DNA of 64,000 nucleotides from Alteromonas ponticola (GTDB lineage Bacteria > Pseudomonadota > Gammaproteobacteria > Enterobacterales > Alteromonadaceae), in the NCBI RefSeq assembly GCF_012911815.1, contig NZ_JAATNW010000003.1:421078-485077 (forward strand). The letters are read 5' to 3'. The position numbers were made by a program, and so were the translations under genes. The notes beneath the pieces are model-generated. The model worked only from the letters and a program-made list of their open reading frames with translations, searched no databases and had not been told where the DNA came from. Positions 36,427-44,612 of this stretch are shown piece by piece (position 1 is the first letter of the stretch; the number at the start of each line of letters is the position of its first letter).

Positions 36427-36740
36427 ATCAATTAGTTACACCACTGCCGCTTAAATCACTTTGAGTTGATATCTGAATAGACTTTATTTTGTTCAGTATA
36501 ATACTAATTAGCAACTGTGCGCGTTCATCCTACGCGAGATGCTAGCTTTCCGGACTATTCAGAGGTGTACTTAGTACTTAGTACTTTGTACACAGTAAAA
36601 AGTACCCTATACCCTACACCTTGCTCTTTGCAAGTGCCCGCTGCGTTATTAAAAAATTGAAATAAGGTAAATGTTGGAAATAGATTTTGTGGCAACCGCG
36701 TTGAAGTACAATCGCACTCCAACGCGAGTTGATGTATTCA
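36427..36740. other. Noncoding region with short heptamer repeat and weak hairpin
   Basis: 314 bases with no gene. It holds the GTACTTA repeat (36567-36591) and, just downstream of the PLP gene, the stem CGCGTTG (36697-36703) with CAACGCG (36720-36726), a possible terminator without T run. AT-rich elements near 36500 could be a promoter of the minus-strand SRPBCC gene. Confidence 0.5.
36567..36591 (+). repeat. Short heptamer tandem repeat
   Basis: GTACTTA occurs twice, followed by GTACTTT and GTAC. A micro-repeat of about 3.5 units in a noncoding stretch, with no detectable function. Confidence 0.6.
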
Positions 36741-38519
36741 TTACTCTTGCAGAATTTCGGCAATGCCAGGAACCGCGGTATAGTGTTGTTCGCATACCTG
36801 CATGCTTATTTTCCGGTACAGTGCATCAATATCAGCATTACTCATGAACTCTTTGCTGAACCCCTCGACCGCGGGATCAATAAAGTGGCGGGCAGCCAGC
36901 ATAAAATGCGCAATGAGTTGCTTCACGTTATCTGTCCCCATTGCGATTCGCATTGTGGTCAGTTCAATCCCTGCTCTGCGCTGCTCTTCTTTACTCAACT
37001 CAGAATGCGAGGTTAAAGCCGGACACAAAATAATCGTATTGGTTTGTCCAATGCTGACCTGGTGACTGAATGCAGGTTCCAGGGCATCGAAAAAGCGAGT
37101 GAAGATTTCCCGTTCTAAATTAGCTGGAGCCATATCCACGGTGAAGAGCGGGCAAGGCCATCCATGTTTATGCTGCTTGCGTTTCAATGCGGCATTGGGA
37201 TGATTATCCAGCGCATGACTGTTCACCCTGATTTTTGGATGCGCGGCAAGAAATTCAGTGAAGACCTGCGTGTTTATGACTTTGGAAATTATACGCTGTT
37301 CCAGGGTCTTCATGCCGTTTAACACATCAAACGCTTTTTCCGAGTCAAGAAACGCCCCCTTGATGTAATACACATCCCAAAATAATGTTTCAGACCACTT
37401 CACGCCGTTCACTTCGTCGCCTTTGGACTGGAACATGCGATGGTTTTCGCCAATGACCACGCCGGCGGTGGTCGCGCCACTGCCGCAGATATCTTTCGTG
37501 TAACTGTGCACGATATAATCAGGGCGGGCTGCGCGATTTTCATGTTGCAATGGCTGGTGCAACACTGGTGTTGCCAGGGTGGAATCTAACATTACCAATG
37601 CATCCAGCTTATGCGCCTCTTCACATATTGCAGGTACATCCAGTACATAACCATGTGGGTTACAGGGCGACTCCAGATAAACATGCATGTTTGCGCCATT
37701 TTCCAGACGCTCAGCATTCTTCTCGCGAGTTTCGTTCATGAAGTCAACGAATGCTTCTTTAGAATAACCATCAAACCAGGCAACCTGGATATCCATACGA
37801 TTACTGCGGGCGAAATAATCGTGCAGTAATTGATAGGTACCACCATACACATTGCGCGAAACAATTAAGACATCGCCGTGGGTCAGCACATTTGATAGCA
37901 GCGCATCAATGGCCGCCATACCAGAGTTGAAGTTCCAGGCCATGTATTCTGAAGCGAATTTCCCAGCTTCGCGATCCACGATGGCATTTGCCAGCGAGAT
38001 ATTGGTCGGGTTTAACAGGCGAGAATAGATCTGATGCGTAAACTCTTTTCCCTGAAAGGCATCATCCACCCACTCAGTACAGGCGTAAACGTAGGTAGCG
38101 GTGCGCACAACCACCGGGGTTGCTGAAAATAGAGCGGTTACATTATCAAATAACGGGTAGTGTCCTTGTGAGTCATCACCGGAAGATAAACTTTGATAAG
38201 TTTTTCGAAAAGGATTTTGTAATGTATCCAGAATTTTTGCGATCTGGAACGAGAGAAATTTTTTCGCATTAAAATAGGCAACGCGGTCTTCTTTATTTAA
38301 TGAGCTGAGGGTATTTGTTGTAATGTCCCATAATGTCATCACGTCAGCTTGAGCCTGATAAAGACTACGTGCAGTGCTACTCAACGCGTGACCATATTCT
38401 GAGTCGGCCTTAATGCCAAAATGCGCAAGCTGCTCACTGACCAATTCATCCAATGACGTAGCCTGTGTTGTATTTCTTCTTGGCGACAGGCACTTGGCTG
38501 ATTGTAATGTATCCTTCAT
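36741..38519 (-). CDS. PLP-dependent Cys/Met metabolism enzyme with long N-terminal extension
   Basis: About 592 residues, whereas the family is usually near 400. The Cys/Met PLP core starts around residue 165 (YSRLLNPT), with the GMAAIDAL, NVYGGTYQLLHDYF and LDSTLATPVLHQP motifs and the PLP lysine in HSYTKDICGSG (about Lys342). The lysine context lacks the usual SATKY-GH form. The first 160 residues are an unrecognised helical extension. I use the ATG at 38519; the frame could open at 38648. It is divergent from a D-2-hydroxyacid dehydrogenase. Gamma-lyase, beta-lyase or synthase activity cannot be decided. Confidence 0.75.
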   Translation of the reverse strand: MKDTLQSAKCLSPRRNTTQATSLDELVSEQLAHFGIKADSEYGHALSSTARSLYQAQADVMTLWDITTNTLSSLNKEDRVAYFNAKKFLSFQIAKILDTLQNPFRKTYQSLSSGDDSQGHYPLFDNVTALFSATPVVVRTATYVYACTEWVDDAFQGKEFTHQIYSRLLNPTNISLANAIVDREAGKFASEYMAWNFNSGMAAIDALLSNVLTHGDVLIVSRNVYGGTYQLLHDYFARSNRMDIQVAWFDGYSKEAFVDFMNETREKNAERLENGANMHVYLESPCNPHGYVLDVPAICEEAHKLDALVMLDSTLATPVLHQPLQHENRAARPDYIVHSYTKDICGSGATTAGVVIGENHRMFQSKGDEVNGVKWSETLFWDVYYIKGAFLDSEKAFDVLNGMKTLEQRIISKVINTQVFTEFLAAHPKIRVNSHALDNHPNAALKRKQHKHGWPCPLFTVDMAPANLEREIFTRFFDALEPAFSHQVSIGQTNTIILCPALTSHSELSKEEQRRAGIELTTMRIAMGTDNVKQLIAHFMLAARHFIDPAVEGFSKEFMSNADIDALYRKISMQVCEQHYTAVPGIAEILQE

Positions 38520-38625
38520 TTCGATTACTCTGGTTATTACCGATAAGCGAATGTAAATTGTTAATGAGAATTTATAAACATGAAACGGAATTGTATCCAC
38601 TCCGTTAAGGAAAGATTTATTTACA

Positions 38626-39582
38626 ATGAAAAAAGCTAACGCCCCCAAGCGCGTTAACCTGACTATTTTATGTAGCGACGCGTTTCAATACCGTAATTTG
38701 ATTGAAGCTGAGGAAAATCAAAACCTTGTTATTGTTCAGTGTGCTACTTCACCGGAGCAAATTGACACGGAACAGGTGGAGTGTCTACTTGCCTCGCCAG
38801 CTATGGCTGCCGAAATTCTAAATGAATGTCCTAACCTGCAATGGTGTCAATCGACCTGGGCTGGCAATGCACCGCTATTGGAGCATTCGCGGCGGGATTA
38901 TTCCCTTACTGGGGTCAAAGGCGTGTTTGGACAACAAATGCGCGAATACGTATTTACCTACCTGCTGCATTTTTCGCGAAACGTTGACGCATTTTCAAAA
39001 CAGCAGCGAAAGCAGCAATGGAAACCAGTACCATACAGCTATATAGCGGGTAAAACCCTGGGTATACTGGGTGCAGGTTCTATTGCCCGTTCACTCATTT
39101 CGCCTGCGCTGGCATTCGAAATGCGCGTTACTGGGTTAAACTCTTCGGGCCATTCTGTACCCGGTTTTGACCAGATCTATAGTGCAGAGAAAAAAAGAGA
39201 CTTCGCCCGAGAATGTGACTATGTGCTGAATTTGTTACCCGATACCGCTGCAACTCACCATTTTATTGATCGCGAATTTATTGCCGCGCTACCGCAGCAT
39301 GCGGTATTGATTAACGCAGGACGAGGCTCTGCCATTGAGGAGGCCAGTTTGCTGGAGGCGTTAGACAACAATCAATTGCGAGGCGCAGTGCTCGACGTAT
39401 TCATAGAAGAGCCGTTACCTGATACACATCCATTCTGGCACCACCCGAAGATAGTAATTACTCAGCATACGGCTGCAGAATCACGACCGGAAGACATCGT
39501 TGCGTTGTTTTTAGAAAATGTTGAACGCTATATTGCGTGCCGGCCGCTGCGCTTTCAATTTAATTTTGATAAGGGATACTAG
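38626..39582 (+). CDS. D-2-hydroxyacid dehydrogenase
   Basis: 318 residues. The NAD Rossmann loop is TLGILGAGSIARSL near residue 143. Catalytic segments are NAGRGSAIEEASL (Arg), DVFIEEPLP (Glu) and ITQHTAAESR (His). It belongs to the GhrA/phosphoglycerate-type oxidoreductases that reduce 2-keto acids. It is transcribed away from the large PLP enzyme, so both may share a regulatory region of 106 bases. The physiological keto acid is unknown. Confidence 0.85.
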   Translation: MKKANAPKRVNLTILCSDAFQYRNLIEAEENQNLVIVQCATSPEQIDTEQVECLLASPAMAAEILNECPNLQWCQSTWAGNAPLLEHSRRDYSLTGVKGVFGQQMREYVFTYLLHFSRNVDAFSKQQRKQQWKPVPYSYIAGKTLGILGAGSIARSLISPALAFEMRVTGLNSSGHSVPGFDQIYSAEKKRDFARECDYVLNLLPDTAATHHFIDREFIAALPQHAVLINAGRGSAIEEASLLEALDNNQLRGAVLDVFIEEPLPDTHPFWHHPKIVITQHTAAESRPEDIVALFLENVERYIACRPLRFQFNFDKGY

Positions 39583-39586
39583 GTGG

Positions 39587-40159
39587 TTAACGTCGCGGAT
39601 CGGTCGCAGTCACTTCAATGCGGTCGATGTGGCGTTCTCTAAATGCCTTTAAATGGTCGAATGCCTTTAAGTTGTGCATTTCGCGAAATTCAATCCAGTC
39701 AATCAGGGTAAACAGACAGATCGCTGGATAGTCCCATCCTTCAAACCCGTTTAAACCTACCTGTTTGTCCAGTTCTTGTAAGGTGGCTTGCGCCCGCTCT
39801 TTCTGTAGACGGTAGTAAAGCTTGTCTTCACTGATATCAAATTCAGATCGTTTCAATAGTAACAATTGTACGAGTGAGTCATTGGCAGAATCAATTAACG
39901 TTAATTGGTTTTCCTGTTCCCAGTTAAGCGGAGCGTAATTGAATTTCTCAGCCAGATAGCGATAAATCACCCTGGAATCAAATATGATGCCGCCATCGTC
40001 TTCCATAAACGGAATTTTCAATGTTGGATTATGTGCAGCCAGGGTAGCGCGATCATCATTTTGGAAAATTTCCAAATTGACAAATTCATGAGGAGTCTGC
40101 GCCATTAAAATACGAAGACGACGAACATAAGGAGACGTAGTAGAGCCAAATATTTTCAT
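39587..40159 (-). CDS. Glutathione S-transferase family protein
   Basis: 190 residues with the thioredoxin-like N-terminal domain (KIFGSTTSPYVRRLRILM, then NPTLKIPFMED with the cis-proline and FDSRVIYRYLAEKF) and an all-helical C-terminal domain. The active residue is likely the serine in TTSPYVRR. It is convergent with the dehydrogenase gene, separated by four bases. Substrate unknown. Confidence 0.83.
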   Translation of the reverse strand: MKIFGSTTSPYVRRLRILMAQTPHEFVNLEIFQNDDRATLAAHNPTLKIPFMEDDGGIIFDSRVIYRYLAEKFNYAPLNWEQENQLTLIDSANDSLVQLLLLKRSEFDISEDKLYYRLQKERAQATLQELDKQVGLNGFEGWDYPAICLFTLIDWIEFREMHNLKAFDHLKAFRERHIDRIEVTATDPRR

Positions 40160-40236
40160 GTTAACTAACAGTCCTTAATACATACTCATATTTTAGTTAT
40201 AGCAGTAAAAAATATTACGCAAAAGTTCGAAGGCAA

Positions 40237-40581
40237 TTACACGCTGAAGCTGGCCCCACAACCACATGTGGTCGTTGCATTAGGATTATTTACCACGAAA
40301 CGCGAGCCTTCCAGCCCATCGATATAATCAACCGTACCACCCACAAGATATTGCAGGCTCATGGGATCGACAACCAGCGTTACTTCGTTTTTAGCAATGG
40401 TCATATCGCCGTCATTTACTTTTTCATCGAACGTAAAGCCATATTGAAAGCCGGAGCAACCGCCACCCGTCACATAAACGCGCAGTTTGAGCTCAGGATT
40501 TTCTTCGTCCGTCACCAGTTCTTTTACTTTACTGGCCGCGGCGTCAGAAAATTCAATAGGAAGTGCAGTTTCAACAGTCAT
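40237..40581 (-). CDS. erpA: Iron-sulfur cluster insertion protein ErpA
   Basis: 114 residues, the same length as E. coli ErpA. The three cluster-ligand cysteines are in [11 protein letters not shown] and the C-terminal CGCGASF. It is an A-type carrier passing [4Fe-4S] or [2Fe-2S] clusters to apo-targets. It is followed on the minus strand by no close gene; the DUF6776 gene lies upstream in the same direction, so a two-gene operon is possible. Confidence 0.95.
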   Translation of the reverse strand: MTVETALPIEFSDAAASKVKELVTDEENPELKLRVYVTGGGCSGFQYGFTFDEKVNDGDMTIAKNEVTLVVDPMSLQYLVGGTVDYIDGLEGSRFVVNNPNATTTCGCGASFSV

Positions 40582-40684
40582 AGGTACCTCTAGTCATTAC
40601 CCTGCAATTATCTTATAGATAGTCGCTGCTATCAACTGCATTAAGCGAGCTTAATCAGTTATGCGTTCAACTTTAATTAATATT

Positions 40685-41389
40685 TCAGCTTTCATCGGCT
40701 AACCGCCAATCAAAACGCTTTTGGTAAGCGCCGCGTAATGTCGTGAATTGATACACCTTTGTTTCTACTTCAACAAATTCAGGCGTAAACCCTTCGGGTA
40801 AGGTGAATTCCAGTTGTTCCGCCTGAAAATATTTGAACCGATAATACAGCTTTCCCTCTGGTAACAGGTACTTTGAACCTGCCGCAATTGTAGTGAGCTG
40901 CTTGGCAAGACTGCCATGAACCATAATGTTTAAGTCCCCTTTGATGACGGCTTTATTCTGGCGTTGTTGAAGTAAAATAAAGGACATGCGAAAACGGTTG
41001 CCCCCTGCTGCTTTGGTGATGCGCAACTGCTCTAATGCAAAGCCAGCCTGTGTCGTTTCAGGAGCAATAATGCGCTCATACAATGATAAAGTATCAAGCA
41101 ATTCACTTTGCTCCGCCTGATACTTTGCAAGCGTCTGGCTGAGTTGTTCGCTTTTTTCCTGTAAAAGCGCTGTAGCAGCCCGTTGCTGGTTAAGCTCGGA
41201 ATAAAGTTGATTATTTTCATTGGCAAGTAGTTTAATGGCAGAGGCATCAGTACGAGCGATCTGGCCTTGTTGATTCGCGACATAATTTGCCAGTAAGTAT
41301 CCAAAAAGCATCATCAATAGCATGGCGCATGCGATAGCCAGTTTCGATGGCAAAACGGCAGGTTGACCTGCACCTTTTGAAGTTTTCAT
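40685..41389 (-). CDS. DUF6776 family membrane protein with coiled coil
   Basis: 234 residues. One membrane segment near the N terminus (LAIACAMLLMMLFGYLLANYVA) is followed by a coiled-coil (ENNQLYSELNQQRAATALLQEK) and a beta-rich C-terminal domain. Genes of this type occur beside erpA in Pseudomonas and Alteromonadales. Bitopic with the bulk in the periplasm is likely. Function unknown. It reads in the direction of erpA, 103 bases upstream of it. Confidence 0.68.
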   Translation of the reverse strand: MKTSKGAGQPAVLPSKLAIACAMLLMMLFGYLLANYVANQQGQIARTDASAIKLLANENNQLYSELNQQRAATALLQEKSEQLSQTLAKYQAEQSELLDTLSLYERIIAPETTQAGFALEQLRITKAAGGNRFRMSFILLQQRQNKAVIKGDLNIMVHGSLAKQLTTIAAGSKYLLPEGKLYYRFKYFQAEQLEFTLPEGFTPEFVEVETKVYQFTTLRGAYQKRFDWRLADES

Positions 41390-41477
41390 TTTATTCTAAG
41401 GTTCTAAGGGTTAAAGCATTTGCAAAGCAAGCACTTGTGATAAGCTATGGATTAAGTTTGGCAGATAGTATCATGAC

Positions 41478-43154
41478 ATGCGTCTTTCGGCTCTACGAAA
41501 AGAATTGGCCCATCCCCGCACTTCTATTCAAATTTGTTTGCTAGGTATCGTTGGCGGTGTCAGCGCTGCGCTGCTAATCATCTTATTTCGTCTGTGTGTC
41601 GAATGGGTCCAGGATCACGCTCTCGAAAGCCTGAACAACGTAATTTCATCCAACGGGTTAGTGTGGATGATTATGCCACTCCTGGCAGTATTTTTTATTC
41701 TCATTATTGCTTATCTCACTGGCTTCAAACACTATCGGATGGGTATTCCTTTTGTCATTCATCGTGTCAAATACTATTACGGACATATTCCCTTTCGTAC
41801 TACCATTAATCAGTTCTTTGGCGGCATGCTGGCGCTGGCCGGAGGCTTTGTGGTGGGTCGTGAAGGGCCGTCAGTGCATTTAGGGGCTGCTGGCAGCAGC
41901 TATTTAGGACAATGGCTACGCTTACCTTTCAACACCATCAGGATTTTAGCTGGGTGCGGCATTGCAGCAGGCATTTCTGCGTCGTTCAATACCCCTTTTG
42001 CCGCCGTAATTTTCGTAATGGAAGTGGTGTTAAGAGAATACAAAATCCATATCTTTGTCCCTGTCATGCTTGCTGCCGCCTGCGGTTCGGTGATGACCCG
42101 TCTGGTTTTTGGATCAGTAAACGAACTGTCATTTCTCTCGTTCAACGATTTTAGCGAATGGATGTACGTATACCTGATTGGCCTGGGAATCGTTCTGGGC
42201 TGGCTGGCGACGCTATTCAATAATCAGCTTATGTTTATCGTAAAGCTTTTCAGACCTGTCAGCATGATTTGGCGTTTGATTTTAGCCGCTCTTATCACAG
42301 GCATCGTTACCATGTTATTGCCTGAAGCCAGAGGGGCTGATTTTGTCGATATCGACAGCCTTTTCGCAGGCTCACCAGGGGTATATTTGTTACTTGCCGT
42401 ATTAGCAGCCAAATTTGTGCTTGCGGTATTTGCGATCGGTTTAGGTATTCCCGGCGGCATCATGGGCCCGGTGATGGTTATTGGCATGCTGGCCGGTGCA
42501 ATACTGCTGCTACCAGTTAGTCACATATTACCCGCTGAGGAATACACCAGTAGTTTTGCATTACTGGGCGTGGCAGGCATGCTTACCGCGGTGCTTCATG
42601 CCCCTCTGGCCGCTTTGTCAGCGGTTATGGAGCTATCTTATAGTCCGCAAATCATTCTGCCGGCCATGTTGGTTATTGTTCCCGCGTATGTCACCTCTAC
42701 CCAGTTTTTAGGCAATCGCTCTGTTTTTATTCGTCAGTTAGATTATCAAAATTTGCCTTACGCTATCACTTCAATTCGCGAATCGTTAGAAAAAACCGGT
42801 GTATTGGCAGCTATGGCAGAGGACTTTAAGTTATTTCGCGATGCGCCTGAGCATGTCCTGTCGAAGTTTTTGTCTGAGGAACCCACTGCGTTAGTGGTGC
42901 AGGCTGAGCAATTTGAACTGGACGTGCAGTATAAACTGGTCAGCCTTGATATTAGTCTGGGGCACGACTCCAAGCCGATACTGTTAATTGAAATGGAAGG
43001 TGTGAGCGCTCAATCCACCTTGCATGAAGTCTACGAAATATTGAAGAAAAGTCGGTCCGGGGCTGTGTATGTCTACGATCAAGAGCCAGATGTGTTGCTT
43101 GGTGTCGTAACCTGGAATACGCTGCAAAGCTTTTTACAAAAAGCGCAGTATTAG
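41478..43154 (+). CDS. CLC family chloride protein with C-terminal CBS-like region
   Basis: 558 residues. The CLC membrane core carries the gating glutamate in GREGP (E129) and the pore segment GLGIPGGIMGPVM near residue 325. The central GSGIP motif reads RMGIP here. The proton glutamate of exchangers (E. coli E203) aligns with Val183 (VMEVV), as in CLC channels. A soluble region after residue 430 resembles a CBS pair. It is probably a chloride channel rather than an H+/Cl- antiporter, by inference. The ATG is at 41478. It is followed by hemJ 26 bases later. Confidence 0.85.
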   Translation: MRLSALRKELAHPRTSIQICLLGIVGGVSAALLIILFRLCVEWVQDHALESLNNVISSNGLVWMIMPLLAVFFILIIAYLTGFKHYRMGIPFVIHRVKYYYGHIPFRTTINQFFGGMLALAGGFVVGREGPSVHLGAAGSSYLGQWLRLPFNTIRILAGCGIAAGISASFNTPFAAVIFVMEVVLREYKIHIFVPVMLAAACGSVMTRLVFGSVNELSFLSFNDFSEWMYVYLIGLGIVLGWLATLFNNQLMFIVKLFRPVSMIWRLILAALITGIVTMLLPEARGADFVDIDSLFAGSPGVYLLLAVLAAKFVLAVFAIGLGIPGGIMGPVMVIGMLAGAILLLPVSHILPAEEYTSSFALLGVAGMLTAVLHAPLAALSAVMELSYSPQIILPAMLVIVPAYVTSTQFLGNRSVFIRQLDYQNLPYAITSIRESLEKTGVLAAMAEDFKLFRDAPEHVLSKFLSEEPTALVVQAEQFELDVQYKLVSLDISLGHDSKPILLIEMEGVSAQSTLHEVYEILKKSRSGAVYVYDQEPDVLLGVVTWNTLQSFLQKAQY

Positions 43155-43180
43155 TTTGCTTAATAAACCTGTAGAAAACC

Positions 43181-43609
43181 ATGAGTATACTTTGGATTAA
43201 AGCGTTACATATTTTTTTCGTGCTTGCATGGATGGCCGGACTTTTTTATTTACCACGAATTTTTGTCTACCATGCGCAATCTGACAATCCCTCTGTGCAT
43301 GAGCAGTTTAAGGTGATGGAGCGGCGTTTGTGGTGGTTCATCACTCCCTTTGCTGCGCTGGCATTGATATTTGGTGTGTGGCTGATCGCGATGTACGGAA
43401 TGGAATGGGTTCGGGTATCTGGCTGGCTTCACGCTAAGCTAACTTTGCTTATTGCAGTGTATGGATATCATTTTTACCTGTTCATACTGATGCAGCGTTT
43501 CGCAAGAAACGAAAATAAGCATAGTGCCAAATTTTATCGATTCTTAAATGAAATACCGGTTCTTATCATTTTAGCCATTGTCGTTTTAGCAGTCGTTAAA
43601 CCGTTTTAA
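43181..43609 (+). CDS. hemJ: Protoporphyrinogen IX oxidase HemJ (CopD/HemJ family)
   Basis: 142 residues with four predicted membrane helices. The first helix includes IKALHIFFVLAWMAGLFYLPR with a conserved histidine, and HAKLTLLIAVYGYH carries further conserved His and Lys. HemJ oxidises protoporphyrinogen to protoporphyrin in haem synthesis in bacteria without HemG/HemY. It follows the CLC gene closely on the plus strand. Confidence 0.85.
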   Translation: MSILWIKALHIFFVLAWMAGLFYLPRIFVYHAQSDNPSVHEQFKVMERRLWWFITPFAALALIFGVWLIAMYGMEWVRVSGWLHAKLTLLIAVYGYHFYLFILMQRFARNENKHSAKFYRFLNEIPVLIILAIVVLAVVKPF

Positions 43610-43678
43610 GCTAAAGCAGGTATAAATAGCTGAAGTGCAATCAATGGTGGATTGCGCATTTAAATTAAGAGAGACAAC

Positions 43679-43858
43679 ATGGACGTACCAAATCAACACC
43701 TTAAGTGCCTGCTTGAACGCACTGACATTGCGTTCAAGGCACTGCTTCAGGAGCCAGATTCGGTTGAACGTAATTTGGCATATGAAGATGCCAAGAAAGA
43801 ATTAGACGTATTTGTATCTAATTTACGCTCTTCGCTGGCGCAACGCAAAGTAGGCTGA
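43679..43858 (+). CDS. Small protein of 59 residues, unknown
   Basis: A short open frame with a clear GAGAGA-type ribosome site (GAGAGACAAC) before the ATG. Its product is acidic and helical, with the sequence starting MDVPNQHLKCLLERTD and ending SSLAQRKVG. No family is recognised. It reads on the plus strand and ends two bases from the end of the convergent UPF0149 gene. Helical heptad-like spacing suggests a small dimeric protein, but this is weak. Its ribosome site and snug fit in the gap support it being real. Confidence 0.55.
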   Translation: MDVPNQHLKCLLERTDIAFKALLQEPDSVERNLAYEDAKKELDVFVSNLRSSLAQRKVG

Positions 43859-43860
43859 CA

Positions 43861-44493
43861 TCATTGTTTAGAAAATGTTTCGAACTGATTTGGCAGTGAT
43901 TGAGCTAACTCGTCAGCTAACGACACATATTCGCTCAACATTCTCGGCAATTGACCATATAACGCAGGCACTTTTTCACGAAATGCGCTGGCCTGTTCCT
44001 TCGAGCGGGCAAGTAATGCTAATTCAACATCGGCAAGAGAACTGAAAAATTTCAAACATCGGGTTAACCGTTTTGCCGGCGGCTCGTCATTGCTTAACTG
44101 CAGATTATTTTGCGACGCTCTATGCCACGCCTGCTGCCAACATCCCTCAACTGATTGATGTCCCATCAATAAGCCACTGAGCCATTGTTCTGCATCCACC
44201 CGTAATGGCTTTTCATCTGCCCAAACCACATATTCAGGTAATAACGTTTTTCCATCCCGCATCAACTTTAATGAATCACGCAATGTAAACATCATAGCAT
44301 CGGCTAATTTACTTACCTGAGTAGCATCAAGGTTATTGTTACTGCCATTTACCACACCGGGCATCCATTCTTCAGGCATCGGGATTTCGGGGGCTGCAGC
44401 AACTGCAAAGATATAACCTTCACAAAATGCCTGTGAAGGCAGTACTTGTGTTAGTGTTGGATTACAATATACAGAGTCTAACGGCGAGCTCAC
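43861..44493 (-). CDS. UPF0149/YecA-like protein
   Basis: 210 residues resembling the YgfB/YecA family (UPF0149): SQAFCEGYIFAVAAAPEIPMPEEWMPGVV and EQWLSGLLMGHQ, the latter the family G-L-L-x-G element. No zinc-binding SEC-C tail is present, so it is the short form. The start is a GTG at 44493. Function is unknown; it is divergent from the Nramp gene with 119 bases between. Confidence 0.7.
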   Translation of the reverse strand: MSSPLDSVYCNPTLTQVLPSQAFCEGYIFAVAAAPEIPMPEEWMPGVVNGSNNNLDATQVSKLADAMMFTLRDSLKLMRDGKTLLPEYVVWADEKPLRVDAEQWLSGLLMGHQSVEGCWQQAWHRASQNNLQLSNDEPPAKRLTRCLKFFSSLADVELALLARSKEQASAFREKVPALYGQLPRMLSEYVSLADELAQSLPNQFETFSKQ

Positions 44494-44612
44494 TTTTTTC
44501 TCTTAGATTGTGTAGCGACGATAGATTATCTAAACATACTATCCTTGCTGCATCCAGCCAAAAGACGTTATTCTGCCTTTCAATAACAACGAAGACGAGC
44601 TGAGCTTTCCCG

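Noticed and set aside
43637-43655. Hairpin GCAATC/GATTGC after hemJ as terminator
   Set aside because: Only six base pairs and no T run.
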